Positions 24,463-33,017 of a DNA stretch of 64,000 nucleotides are shown here, piece after piece (within the stretch, counting starts at the first letter, position 1; every line of letters starts with the position of its first letter). Source of the stretch: Mesorhizobium sp. YIM 152430 (GTDB taxonomy: Bacteria; Pseudomonadota; Alphaproteobacteria; Rhizobiales; Rhizobiaceae); assembly GCF_029210365.1 (NCBI RefSeq), contig NZ_JARGES010000043.1:124001-188000 (forward strand), read 5' to 3'. The notes beneath the pieces were generated by a model. That model was not told the origin of the DNA. It did not search any database and saw only the letters and a list, made by a program, of their open reading frames with translations. A program made the position numbers and the translations under genes.

Positions 24463-25062
24463 ATGACCAACGCCAAGGCCCGCGCCCGCGCCCGCGCCCG
24501 CGACGAGATCGCCTTTTGCGAGGCGCTTCTCGCCAAGGGCGGGCAGAACGTCCTGACCGAAACCTTTCGTGACGCATCCGGCGTGACGGTCTGGGATCAT
24601 TACCCGCAAGGCGACGTCTTCGACCCCGCCTCCGGCGCGCAATGGTTCTACCATTGCCACCCGGCCGAAGACGGCGCGGCCGAACACGGTCATTTCCACT
24701 GCTTCATGCGCCCCGACGGCACCAACGGCCCGATCCACCACCTCGCGGCCATCGGCGTCGACCCTTATGGCAAGCTCCTGCGCATCTTCACGGTCAACCA
24801 GTGGGTCGTCGGCGACGACTGGCTCGACGCCGAGCAAACCATCCCGCTGGCCCAACGCTTCGACATGCAGATGCCGCGCCCGTCCTATCTGGTGAACCGC
24901 TGGCTCACCGCGATCTTCGCCGCCTATGAGGACGAGATCGCGCGCCTCATTGCCGAGCGCGACCGCGTCCTCGCCGCCCACACGCCGCCGCAAGGCATCG
25001 CCGCGCGCGAGGACCGCGCGCTCGAGGTCACCTCGGAACTACTGCTCGCCAAGTTTCATTGA
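24463..25062 (+). CDS. DUF6969 family protein
   Basis: 199 residues starting two bases after the repeat protein. It has an Arg/Ala-rich first 15 residues, then a globular domain with GAQWFYHCHP...AEHGHFHCFM, a His/Cys-rich pattern that could bind metal, and a C-terminal helix. It matches what I know as DUF6969; function unknown. Its end overlaps the convergent DUF1737 gene by 24 bases. Position makes it the last gene of the sulfur-transport operon. Confidence 0.65.
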   Translation: MTNAKARARARARDEIAFCEALLAKGGQNVLTETFRDASGVTVWDHYPQGDVFDPASGAQWFYHCHPAEDGAAEHGHFHCFMRPDGTNGPIHHLAAIGVDPYGKLLRIFTVNQWVVGDDWLDAEQTIPLAQRFDMQMPRPSYLVNRWLTAIFAAYEDEIARLIAERDRVLAAHTPPQGIAAREDRALEVTSELLLAKFH

Positions 25063-25245
25063 CGGATCGTATTCGACGCCCGGCACGTCCTTGATCACTG
25101 CCTGTCCGCAGCGCATCGCCTGGGCTTGTGCGTCATAGGCATAGGTCGGCGAGCCATGGAGATGCCAGCCCCTGGCAAGCGCGTTCGACACCTTGTGGCA
25201 GAAGCTCGAATCGTCGGGTCCGGTCAGCAATCGATAAAGCCGCAT
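25039..25245 (-). CDS. DUF1737 domain protein
   Basis: 68 residues: MRLYRLLTGPDDSSFCHKVS...GWHLHGSPTYAYDAQAQAMRCGQAVIK, the DUF1737 pattern (small alpha/beta protein of unknown function). Lies 9 bases after the CoA-ester lyase gene on the same strand, so probably the second gene of that operon. Confidence 0.85.
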   Translation of the reverse strand: MRLYRLLTGPDDSSFCHKVSNALARGWHLHGSPTYAYDAQAQAMRCGQAVIKDVPGVEYDPSMKLGEQ

Positions 25246-25254
25246 TTTCTGTCC

Positions 25255-26121
25255 TTATGATCCAGCCTTGGCAAGCAGTCGCTCGGCCTGTTCCAGATGA
25301 AGCCGCTCGACCATTTTTCCATCGAGCGAGATGACGCCCTTGTCGCGATTTTCCGGCAGGGCAAACGCCGCTCGGATGGCTTGCGCCTCCGCAACCGCCT
25401 CCGGACTTGGCGAGAACGTCGCATTCGCCGGGTCAATCTGCGCGGGATGGATCAGCGTCTTGCCGTCGAAGCCCATATTGGCGCCCTCGCGGCATTCGGC
25501 CCCGAACGCGTCCAGATCGCGAAAATCGTTCGACACACCGTCGAGAACATCGAGCCCGCCCGCCCGCGCTGCGAGCACCATCTGCATCAGCCACGGCGTC
25601 AGATAGCGCCGGTCGGGCGTCGCCAGGACGCCGGTATCCTTGACGAGATCGTTGGTGCCGGCGACGAGGCAGGCGAGCCGCGCGGCATTGTCCCGGCCGA
25701 GTTCGGCGATGGCGCCGAGATTGAGCATGGCGCGCGGCGTCTCGATCATCGCCCACAGCCAGCATTCGGTGTCGCCCCGGTCGAGCAGCCGGTCGGCGTC
25801 GAGCACGTCGCGCGGACCGTCGACCTTCGGCAGCAGCACCGCATCGGGCGAAGCCTCGCGCGCGGCGCGCAGATCGTCCCGCCCCCATTCGCTCGACAGC
25901 GCATTGATCCGCAGCACGATCTCCTTCGTGCTCGCGCCCCGCTCGGTGATGAACCGGCAGGCCGCCTCCCGCGCCGCGATCTTCTGCGACGGCGCGACCG
26001 CATCCTCGAGGTCGATCACCACCGCGTCGCAGGCAAGCGTCGCGATCTTGGCGAGCGCCTTGGCGTTTGTGGCGGGAACGTAGAGCACCGAACGGCGCGG
26101 GCGGTTGGGTCGCATGGTCAT
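25255..26121 (-). CDS. HpcH/HpaI aldolase/citrate lyase family CoA-ester lyase
   Basis: 288 residues, CitE-like TIM barrel: RRSVLYVPATNAKALAKI, AVVIDLEDAVAPSQK (metal-binding Glu/Asp), LPKVDGPRDV, MIETPRAMLNLGAIAEL, GFDGKTLIHPAQI. Such enzymes cleave citramalyl-, malyl- or methylmalyl-CoA to acetyl-CoA and a 2-oxo acid. Start at 26121 (MTMRP) or 26115. Divergent to a FAD oxidoreductase. It is a candidate for the citramalyl-CoA lyase step of the itaconate-like locus at the right edge, although unlinked. Confidence 0.87.
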   Translation of the reverse strand: MTMRPNRPRRSVLYVPATNAKALAKIATLACDAVVIDLEDAVAPSQKIAAREAACRFITERGASTKEIVLRINALSSEWGRDDLRAAREASPDAVLLPKVDGPRDVLDADRLLDRGDTECWLWAMIETPRAMLNLGAIAELGRDNAARLACLVAGTNDLVKDTGVLATPDRRYLTPWLMQMVLAARAGGLDVLDGVSNDFRDLDAFGAECREGANMGFDGKTLIHPAQIDPANATFSPSPEAVAEAQAIRAAFALPENRDKGVISLDGKMVERLHLEQAERLLAKAGS

Positions 26122-26210
26122 GCCGCTTTGTGGCCCGGCAGGGCGGTTGCTGCAAGGGCTTGCCCGCGCGCGCCGAACCTGATTCCCTCTACCCAAACGG
26201 GATTCCATTC

Positions 26211-27377
26211 ATGCACCGCGACATCGTCATCGTCGGAGGCGCCATCGTCGGCGCGTCCATCGCCTGGTTCCTGCGCGAGGAAGGCTATGCCGGCTCCATC
26301 GCGGTCATCGAGCGCGACCCGAATTTCACCCATGCAGCGACGACGCTCTCCTGCGCCTCGATCCGCCAGCAATTTTCCATCCCCGAGAACATCCGCCTGT
26401 CGCGCTTCACGCTCCGGTTCTTCCGCGAACTCCAGTCCCGTGTCAGCGCCTCGGCCGACATCGCCTTTCGCGAGAAAGGCTACCTCATCCTCGCCAGCGA
26501 GGAAGGAAGCGACATCCTCGCCGCCAACCACGTCGTGCAATTGGCCGAAGGCGCCGACATCGCACTGCTTTGCGCATCCGAACTCGAAGCTCGCTTCGCC
26601 TGGCTCTCGGCCGACGGCATCGCCGCGGGTGCCTATGGCCGCAGCGGCGAGGGCTGGTTCGACGCCCACGCACTGCTCGGCCTCTTGCGCGCTGCGCTCA
26701 AATCCCGCGACATCGATCTCGTCCGGGGCGAGGTCACAGCCATCGACCGCCGGAGCGACCGGATCACCGGCATCACGCTCGCCGACGGAACGACGATCGA
26801 AACCGGCCTCGTCATCAATGCCGCCGGCCCCAATGCCGGAAACCTCGCAGCGCTTGCCGGCCTCGCGCTTCCCGTCGAGCCGCGCAAGCGCTCTGTCTTC
26901 GTCTTCGAGGCGGCGGATCGCTTCGACGATATGCCGCTTCTGGTCGATCCGTCCGGCGTCTATGTCCGGCCCGAAGGCGCGGTCTACATCACCGGCGGCG
27001 CAGAGAACCCCGCGACGGACGGCCCGGCCGACCCTGCCGATTTCGAACCCGACTGGCCGCTTTTCGAGGACAAGATCTGGCCGGTCCTCGCCGCCCGCAT
27101 TCCCGCCTTCGAGGTGCTGAGGTCCGGCCGCGCCTGGGCCGGGCACTACGACTACAACAGCCTCGACCAGAACGCCGTCATCGGCCCGCATCCGGACGTC
27201 GCGAACTTCCTCTTCGCCAACGGTTTTTCCGGCCATGGCCTGCAACAGGCGCCCGCCGTCGGCAAGGCGCTCGCCGAATGGATCGTCCACGGAGAATACC
27301 GCACCGTCGACTGCACCGCTTTCGGCTATGGCCGCATTGCCGAAAACCGCCCTTTCCGCGAACTGAACGTGATCTGA
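26211..27377 (+). CDS. FAD-dependent oxidoreductase (DAO family)
   Basis: 388 residues with an N-terminal dinucleotide fold ([20 protein letters not shown]), the DAO-type motif [19 protein letters not shown] and C-terminal FAD contact [22 protein letters not shown]. Related to sarcosine oxidase / D-amino-acid dehydrogenase family members acting on amines or 2-hydroxy acids. Substrate unknown. The start at 26211 begins directly at the FAD motif; the open frame upstream overlaps the divergent lyase gene. Confidence 0.85.
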   Translation: MHRDIVIVGGAIVGASIAWFLREEGYAGSIAVIERDPNFTHAATTLSCASIRQQFSIPENIRLSRFTLRFFRELQSRVSASADIAFREKGYLILASEEGSDILAANHVVQLAEGADIALLCASELEARFAWLSADGIAAGAYGRSGEGWFDAHALLGLLRAALKSRDIDLVRGEVTAIDRRSDRITGITLADGTTIETGLVINAAGPNAGNLAALAGLALPVEPRKRSVFVFEAADRFDDMPLLVDPSGVYVRPEGAVYITGGAENPATDGPADPADFEPDWPLFEDKIWPVLAARIPAFEVLRSGRAWAGHYDYNSLDQNAVIGPHPDVANFLFANGFSGHGLQQAPAVGKALAEWIVHGEYRTVDCTAFGYGRIAENRPFRELNVI

Positions 27378-27447
27378 GAATCTTTGCGTTGACCGGTTCC
27401 ATTGTGTAAGGAAGCGCAACAATCGCAACGAAAACGGACTTCGGAAG

Positions 27448-28053
27448 ATGGAAAAGTTCACCAAGCTGACGGGCGTCGCCGCGCCCCTGCCCATCGTCAA
27501 TGTCGATACCGACATGATCATTCCGAAGGACTATCTGAAGACGATCAAGCGCACCGGCCTGTCCAGGGGCCTGTTCGCCGAGATGCGCTTCAACGAGGAC
27601 GGCTCGGAAAACCCGGATTTCGTGCTCAACAAGCCGGCCTACCGCAACGCGCAGATTCTCGTCGCCGGCGACAATTTCGGCTGCGGCTCGTCGCGTGAAC
27701 ATGCCCCGTGGGCATTGCTCGATTTCGGCATCCGCTGCGTCATTTCGACCAGCTTCGCCGACATTTTCTACAACAACTGCTTCAAGAACGGCATCCTGCC
27801 GATCACCGTCAGCCCCGAAGACCTGGACAAGCTGATGGACGACGCCTCGCGCGGCGCCAATGCGACCCTGACCGTCGATCTCGAAGCCTGCGAGATTCGC
27901 GGCCCCGATGGCGGCATGATCAGGTTCGACCTCGACGCCTTCAAGCGCCATTGCCTCTTGAACGGGCTCGACGATATCGGCCTGACCATGGAAAAGGAGC
28001 CTTCCATCGAGGGCTTCGAGAAAAGCTACGCCGAGACCCGTCCCTGGGCCTGA
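27448..28053 (+). CDS. leuD: 3-isopropylmalate dehydratase small subunit
   Basis: 201 residues, full length. Together with LeuC it isomerises 2- to 3-isopropylmalate in leucine synthesis. Motifs: [20 protein letters not shown] near the N-terminus and [15 protein letters not shown] in the swivel domain. leuC is not in the window; leuB lies 2.5 kb downstream on the same strand, separated by DUF2798, fbp and a hydrolase gene. Confidence 0.95.
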   Translation: MEKFTKLTGVAAPLPIVNVDTDMIIPKDYLKTIKRTGLSRGLFAEMRFNEDGSENPDFVLNKPAYRNAQILVAGDNFGCGSSREHAPWALLDFGIRCVISTSFADIFYNNCFKNGILPITVSPEDLDKLMDDASRGANATLTVDLEACEIRGPDGGMIRFDLDAFKRHCLLNGLDDIGLTMEKEPSIEGFEKSYAETRPWA

Positions 28054-28060
28054 TCCGCGC

Positions 28061-28300
28061 ATGACACCTTTCGTTCCCAAGCGTTTGGAGCAGGTCGCCT
28101 TCGGCCTCTTCCTGACCTTCTTCATGACCTTCATCATCACCGGCATATCGACCGTTCTGGCGGTCGGCCCGGATGCGCCGGGTTTTGCCGGTCTGTGGTT
28201 CGTGGCCTGGATGTCGTCCTGGGCCGTCGCCTTTCCGGCCGTGCTCGTCGTCGCGCCTTTCGTCCGCCGCATCCTGCGCGTCATCGTCCGGCCTGCCTGA
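28061..28300 (+). CDS. DUF2798 family small membrane protein
   Basis: 79 residues with two membrane helices (about 10-33 and 42-68), [20 protein letters not shown]...WVA-like layout of DUF2798. Seven bases after leuD, so co-transcribed with it. Function unknown. Confidence 0.8.
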   Translation: MTPFVPKRLEQVAFGLFLTFFMTFIITGISTVLAVGPDAPGFAGLWFVAWMSSWAVAFPAVLVVAPFVRRILRVIVRPA

Positions 28301-28395
28301 ATCGCGAAAAGCGGCCCTCGAGGCGGATTTCCTTGTTCCGCCACGAAAAACGGCTAAACCGTCGCCAAAGCTCTTCCAATCCGAGGATCGCACGC

Positions 28396-29445
28396 GTGAC
28401 GAACCAGACCCTGACCCGATTTCTCGTCGAGCAGCAGCGCCAGCAGGACGCGCTGCCCGGCCAACTCCGTCTTCTGATCGAGATCGTCGCGCGCGCCTGC
28501 AAGGCGATCAGTCACTCGGTCAACAAGGGCGCACTCGGCGGAATGCTCGGCGATCTTTCCAGCGAGAACGTGCAGGGCGAGGTGCAGAAGAAGCTCGACG
28601 TCATCGCCAACGAGATCCTGCTCGAAGCCAATGAATGGGGCGGCCATCTTGCTGCGATGGCGTCGGAGGAGATGGAATCGATCTATTCGATCCCGAACCG
28701 CTTCCCGCGCGGCGAATATCTCCTGCTCTTCGACCCGATCGACGGTTCGTCCAACATCGACGTGGACATCTCGGTCGGCACCATCTTCTCGGTTCTCAAG
28801 GCCCCGGCGGGCGCGGAAGGCCGCGAGATCGACGAGCACGACTTCCTGCAAAAGGGCGCGACGCAGGTCGCCGCCGGCTACGCGATCTATGGTCCGCAGA
28901 CGCTGCTCGTGCTCACGGTCGGCACCGGCGTCTACGAATTCGCGCTCGATCGCGACATGGGTTCCTGGCGCATGACGCAGGGCGACATCAAGCTGCCGAA
29001 GGGCTATGCCGAGTTCGCCATCAACATGTCGAACTACCGCCACTGGGCGCCGCCCGTGCGCCGTTATGTCGACGAGTGCCTGGCCGGCAAGGACGGCGTT
29101 CGGACGAAGAACTTCAACATGCGCTGGACCGCCTCCATGGTCGCCGACGTCCACCGCATCCTGAAGCGCGGCGGCGTCTTCATGTATCCTTGGGACGCCC
29201 GCAAACCCGAAATGCCGGGCAAATTGCGCCTCATGTACGAGGCGAACCCGATGTCGTTCCTGATCGAGCAGGCTGGCGGCGCAGCCTATGACGGGCGCGC
29301 CCGCATCATGGATATCGAGGCGACGGCCCTGCACCAGCGCGTCGGCGTGGTGCTCGGCGATCCCGAAGAAGTCGCGCGCGTCGTCGACTATCACCGCGAA
29401 GCTGACGAAGTGCCCGCACCGGCACCGGCCGCGCCACGCGCCTGA
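28396..29445 (+). CDS. fbp: class 1 fructose-1,6-bisphosphatase
   Basis: 349 residues. Hydrolyses fructose-1,6-bisphosphate to fructose-6-phosphate, the committed step of gluconeogenesis (or of a Calvin cycle, of which no other gene is seen here). Metal and catalytic motif [21 protein letters not shown] and substrate segment [39 protein letters not shown]. It starts at GTG 28396; the open frame upstream has no homology. A proline/alanine tail ends the protein. Confidence 0.94.
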   Translation: MTNQTLTRFLVEQQRQQDALPGQLRLLIEIVARACKAISHSVNKGALGGMLGDLSSENVQGEVQKKLDVIANEILLEANEWGGHLAAMASEEMESIYSIPNRFPRGEYLLLFDPIDGSSNIDVDISVGTIFSVLKAPAGAEGREIDEHDFLQKGATQVAAGYAIYGPQTLLVLTVGTGVYEFALDRDMGSWRMTQGDIKLPKGYAEFAINMSNYRHWAPPVRRYVDECLAGKDGVRTKNFNMRWTASMVADVHRILKRGGVFMYPWDARKPEMPGKLRLMYEANPMSFLIEQAGGAAYDGRARIMDIEATALHQRVGVVLGDPEEVARVVDYHREADEVPAPAPAAPRA

Positions 29446-29484
29446 CCGGGAACCGATCGGCGCCGTTGGGCTTAAACCCCTGCC

Positions 29485-30402
29485 ATGCCGATCGCCCGCC
29501 GCCTGCCACAAAGCTTCACCTTGCCTATCCGATCCCTTATCGCCCGCTTTCGGCGGTGGCGCCCGCTTGCGCGCATCCTCGCCATTCTGGGCGCTCTCGG
29601 CGCGGCCGGCCTTCTCGCCCTGACCTTCATCCCCGACCACATCCTTTTTCGCCAGAGGCTGGCCTTCTCCATTCTGGAGATGAGCAGCGAGCGCGAGATG
29701 GTCGCGCTCGACCAGCGCACCCATGACGGGCTGACGCTGCGCTCCTGGTATGTCGCACCGCAGCAGGGACGGCCGGTCATCGTTTATTTCGCCGGCCGCG
29801 ACGGCGACATCCTGCGCAAGCCAGCCCATCTGGCCGAACGCGTCGAGAGCGGTTTCGGTCTCGTTCTCGTCGGCTATCGCGGCTATGGCGGCAATCCGGG
29901 CCTGCCGCGCGAGATCGACATGCACCGCGACATCCAGGGTCTCGTCGCGCACCTGCAATCCGACAATCTCGCCGGCAGCGGGCTGATCTTCTACGGTTAT
30001 TCGATGGGCTCCGCCTTCGCCGTCAATGCCGCCGCGCAGGTCGATCCGCTGGCGGTGATCCTGGAGGCGCCGTTGTCGAACTTCCTGGCCGCGGTGCGTC
30101 AGCAGGCCGGCTACGTGCCGGGCTTCCTCGTGCGCACCCGGCTCGACAATCTGTCGCGCATTCCGCAGATTCGCGCACCGATCCTGCTCCTGGCCGGCGG
30201 CCGCGACGCTGTGACGCCGCCCTCCTTCGCCCATGCGCTGGCCGCCGCCAATCCGGCCTTTGCCTCCGTCGAGACCTTCCCCGAGGCCAATCACTTCAAC
30301 ATCGTGCGCCTGGGCGGGCGCGAGGCGATCGGCGCGTTTCTCCAGGCGATCGAGAATCGGACGATGGCATCCGGAATGGCATCCGTCCGGTCGATCTTCT
30401 GA
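29485..30402 (+). CDS. alpha/beta hydrolase with N-terminal membrane anchor
   Basis: 305 residues: hydrophobic segment about 30-50, then an alpha/beta hydrolase fold with nucleophile elbow GYSMGSAFA (Ser), acid region [10 protein letters not shown] and His in EANHFNI. Resembles the BEM46/YfhR type of anchored serine hydrolase. Substrate unknown. Lies between fbp and leuB in a run of same-strand genes. Confidence 0.82.
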   Translation: MPIARRLPQSFTLPIRSLIARFRRWRPLARILAILGALGAAGLLALTFIPDHILFRQRLAFSILEMSSEREMVALDQRTHDGLTLRSWYVAPQQGRPVIVYFAGRDGDILRKPAHLAERVESGFGLVLVGYRGYGGNPGLPREIDMHRDIQGLVAHLQSDNLAGSGLIFYGYSMGSAFAVNAAAQVDPLAVILEAPLSNFLAAVRQQAGYVPGFLVRTRLDNLSRIPQIRAPILLLAGGRDAVTPPSFAHALAAANPAFASVETFPEANHFNIVRLGGREAIGAFLQAIENRTMASGMASVRSIF

Positions 30403-30505
30403 CGGAAAGGCTGGACGGATCGGCCGCCGCGCAATATCAGCGACGGCGACACAATCTGTCGCGGCGCACGCGTGCCGGGCAATCTTTCTCGATCGGAGGT
30501 TCTTC

Positions 30506-31618
30506 ATGGCATCGCGCAAGCTTCTTCTTCTTCCCGGCGACGGGATCGGCCCCGAGGCGATGGCCGAGGTCCGCAAACTGATCGCGGTCATGAATGACGA
30601 GATGAACGCCGGCTTCGAGGTCGAGGAGGGGCTGGTAGGCGGCGGCGCCTATGACACGCATGGCGCCTCGATCTCCGAGACCGACATGGCCAAGGCGATG
30701 GCGGCAGACGCGGTGCTGTTCGGCGCGGTCGGCGGGCCGAAATGGGACGGCGTGCCCTACGAGGTGCGCCCCGAGGCGGGGCTTCTTCGCTTGCGCAAGG
30801 ACATGCAGCTTTTCGCCAATCTGCGTCCCGCGATCTGCTATCCCGCGCTGGCGCAGTCCTCCTCGCTCAAGCCCGAAGTCGTCGAGGGCCTCGACATCCT
30901 CATCATCCGCGAACTGACCGGCGGCGTCTATTTCGGCGAGCCCAAGGAGATCATCGACCTCGGCAACGGCCAGAAGCGCGGCATCGACACCCAGGTCTAC
31001 GACACGTTCGAGATCGAGCGCATCGCCGGCGTCGCCTTCGAACTCGCGCGCACGCGTCGCAACGAGGTCTGCTCGATGGAAAAGCGCAACGTCATGAAGT
31101 CGGGCGTCCTGTGGAACGAGGTCGTCACCGCCACCCACAAGGCGAAATATTCCGACGTAAAGCTCAGCCACATGCTTGCCGATGCCGGCGGGATGCAGCT
31201 CGTGCGCTGGCCCAAGCAATTCGACGTCATCGTCTGCGACAACCTCTTCGGTGACATGCTGTCGGACGTCGCCGCCATGCTGACCGGTTCGCTCGGAATG
31301 CTGCCCTCCGCCTCGCTCGGCGCGCCCGATGCCCTGACGGGCAAGCGCAAGGCGCTTTACGAGCCCGTTCACGGCTCGGCTCCCGACATCGCCGGCCAGG
31401 GCATCGCCAACCCCATCGCGATGATCGCCTCGTTCGCCATGTGCCTGCGCTATTCGTTCGAGATGGTGGCCGAGGCCGACAGGCTCGAGGCTGCGATCTC
31501 GGCGGTGCTGGACGACGGCATCCGCACGAAGGACATCGCGTCGGAAGGCACCAAGACCGTCTCGACCGCCAAGATGGGCGACGCCGTCGTGGCGAAATTC
31601 CGCGCCGCTTCGGCTTGA
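30506..31618 (+). CDS. leuB: 3-isopropylmalate dehydrogenase
   Basis: 370 residues, full length. Oxidises and decarboxylates 3-isopropylmalate with NAD in leucine synthesis. Motifs: [75 protein letters not shown] and [18 protein letters not shown]. Start ATG 30506 after CGGAGGT (30493-30499); the open frame continues upstream without homology. Confidence 0.96.
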   Translation: MASRKLLLLPGDGIGPEAMAEVRKLIAVMNDEMNAGFEVEEGLVGGGAYDTHGASISETDMAKAMAADAVLFGAVGGPKWDGVPYEVRPEAGLLRLRKDMQLFANLRPAICYPALAQSSSLKPEVVEGLDILIIRELTGGVYFGEPKEIIDLGNGQKRGIDTQVYDTFEIERIAGVAFELARTRRNEVCSMEKRNVMKSGVLWNEVVTATHKAKYSDVKLSHMLADAGGMQLVRWPKQFDVIVCDNLFGDMLSDVAAMLTGSLGMLPSASLGAPDALTGKRKALYEPVHGSAPDIAGQGIANPIAMIASFAMCLRYSFEMVAEADRLEAAISAVLDDGIRTKDIASEGTKTVSTAKMGDAVVAKFRAASA

Positions 31619-31686
31619 TTCCAGCTCGCGCCCGTTTTGCGGACCAAACGCATCGCGCCTGGCGCGATCCGCGACAAAGCGATCCT

Positions 31687-31717
31687 TTCCGGCCGATTGA
31701 CCCCTGATCGGCCGGAA
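31687..31717. terminator. strong hairpin after leuB
   Basis: TTCCGGCCGAT-N9-ATCGGCCGGAA, perfect 11-bp stem 68 bases past leuB, without a clear T run. Probable transcript end of leuB. Confidence 0.5.
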
Positions 31718-31782
31718 TGCTATTCCAACGGCAACTGTCGGCGCCCGCCACGCGTTTGATCGCGAAGCCGCCCGAGCGCCAA

Positions 31783-31829
31783 CGCATGTCGCCCTAAAGC
31801 AGGAACCGGTTTCGGGGTGACGACATGCG
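31783..31829. repeat. palindromic extragenic repeat (rhizobial type)
   Basis: CGCATGTCG...CGACATGCG ends enclose CCCTAAAGCAGGAACCGGTT and a TCGGGG segment. Elements with these ends and an AACCGGTT-like core are widespread between genes in Phyllobacteriaceae and related rhizobia. Only this copy was noticed in the window. Confidence 0.55.
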
Positions 31830-31856
31830 CCATTCGCACCAGCCTCAAGGATGATC

Positions 31857-32681
31857 ATGCAGACCGCAGCCCTTGCCGTGACGACCGACGACGCTCCACA
31901 GTTTCCGCTCCCGGCGAACACCCATGCCGAGCGCGTCGTCTCGGTGACGCATTACACCGACAGCCTGTTCTCCTTCCGCATCACGCGGCCGGCCGCCTTC
32001 CGCTTCCGCTCGGGCGAGTTCGTCATGATCGGTCTGCCGAATGCCGAGCGGCCCGTGTTTCGCGCCTATTCGATCGCCAGCCCGGCTTGGGACGAAGAGG
32101 TCGAGTTCTATTCGATCAAGGTCCCCGACGGGCCGCTGACCCAGCACCTCCAGAAGATCCGGCCCGGCGACACGGTGCTGATGAAGCACAAATCCACCGG
32201 AACGCTGGTGCTCGACGCGCTGACGCCCGCAAAACGACTCTGGATGGTCGCGACCGGCACCGGGTTCGCGCCATGGGCGAGCCTTGTGCGCGACCCGGAA
32301 ACCTATGAGAAATTCGATGAGATCGTCGTCACCAACACCTGCCGCGACGTTGCCGACCTCGCCTATGGCGATCAGCTCGTCGCCGCGCTGGAAGCCGATC
32401 CGCTGATCGGCGAACTGACGGCCGGCCGCGTCAAATATGTCGCCACCACCACGCGCGAGGCTTCGCCGCAGATGGGCCGAATCACGACGCTGATCGAAAA
32501 TGGCGAGCTCTTCCGGCTGGTCGGCTGCGCCCCCTTCGATCGGGCGACGGACCGGGTGATGATCTGCGGCTCGATGGCGATGCTCAAGGACGTCAAGGCG
32601 CTGGTCGAGGCGCATGGGCTGGAGGAAGGCTCCAACAGCAAGCCGGCCGATTTCGTCGTCGAGCGCGCCTTCGTCGGCTAA
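31857..32681 (+). CDS. fpr: ferredoxin--NADP+ reductase
   Basis: 274 residues, FAD-binding N-terminal barrel (RPVFRAYSIASPAWDEEVEFYSI) and NADP-binding domain (LWMVATGTGFAPWASLVRDPE, VMICGSMAMLKDVKALVEAHG), ending in the Fpr-type tail VVERAFVG. Passes electrons between NADPH and ferredoxin or flavodoxin, often in oxidative stress. The second ATG (31857) is preferred over 31851 because AAGG lies 6 nt upstream. Confidence 0.92.
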   Translation: MQTAALAVTTDDAPQFPLPANTHAERVVSVTHYTDSLFSFRITRPAAFRFRSGEFVMIGLPNAERPVFRAYSIASPAWDEEVEFYSIKVPDGPLTQHLQKIRPGDTVLMKHKSTGTLVLDALTPAKRLWMVATGTGFAPWASLVRDPETYEKFDEIVVTNTCRDVADLAYGDQLVAALEADPLIGELTAGRVKYVATTTREASPQMGRITTLIENGELFRLVGCAPFDRATDRVMICGSMAMLKDVKALVEAHGLEEGSNSKPADFVVERAFVG

Positions 32682-32845
32682 GCCGGCTCGACGTCGCTGA
32701 CGGATCGCGCGGCCAGCGCGTCGGCGAGCTGTTCTGCAAGCGTGGTCAACGAAGCCGGGATGGCTTCCCTTTCGATGGAGGTCATGAGGAAGCCGAGTTC
32801 GCCGACGGCTTCCTGCTCCTGGTTGCGCTTGGGGGTGTCCAGCAT
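32678..32845 (-). CDS. 55-residue NepR-like small protein
   Basis: Reads MLDTPKRNQEQEAVGELGFL then MTSIEREAIPASLTTLAEQL and ADALAARSVSDVEPA. GAGGAG lies 8 nt before the ATG and a good promoter further up, so it is very likely expressed. The central helix pattern (LxxxxxxIExExIPxxLxxLAxQL) resembles NepR anti-sigma factors (IGxxLRxxYDxVxxExIPxRFxxLLxxLD). If right, it would be an extra brake on EcfG-type sigma factors. Resemblance is judged by eye; a plain hypothetical is the alternative. The 3' end overlaps fpr by 3 bases, tail to tail. Confidence 0.6.
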   Translation of the reverse strand: MLDTPKRNQEQEAVGELGFLMTSIEREAIPASLTTLAEQLADALAARSVSDVEPA

Positions 32846-32890
32846 ACCGGGCACTCCTCTTTTAACAAATGTTAGTCGCCTTCAAACGCA

Positions 32891-32918
32891 GCTATAGGCG
32901 GAATGATCCCGCCGTCAA
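32891..32918 (-). promoter_or_regulatory. sigma-70-type promoter of the NepR-like gene with internal dyad
   Basis: Minus strand TTGACG (32918-32913), 16 nt, TATAGC (32896-32891). The spacer with its edges holds GGCGG-GATCATT-CCGCC, an inverted repeat placed where a repressor would block polymerase. Confidence 0.5.
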
Positions 32919-33017
32919 ACCGCCGAAGCGCGCTTTTCACGCGAATGTCAGGACGATGGACGCAAAAGGCGCCCGGATGGGGCGCCTCTGCAACAGGTTT
33001 GCGGAAGTCGGACCCGC

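Noticed and set aside
28354-28395. A calvin-cycle (cbb) cluster suggested by class 1 fbp
   Set aside because: No rubisco, phosphoribulokinase or cbbR nearby; fbp sits with leucine genes.
28354-30591. A 745-codon minus-strand open frame across fbp and the alpha/beta hydrolase
   Set aside because: Antisense shadow of two well-recognised genes; composition not protein-like.
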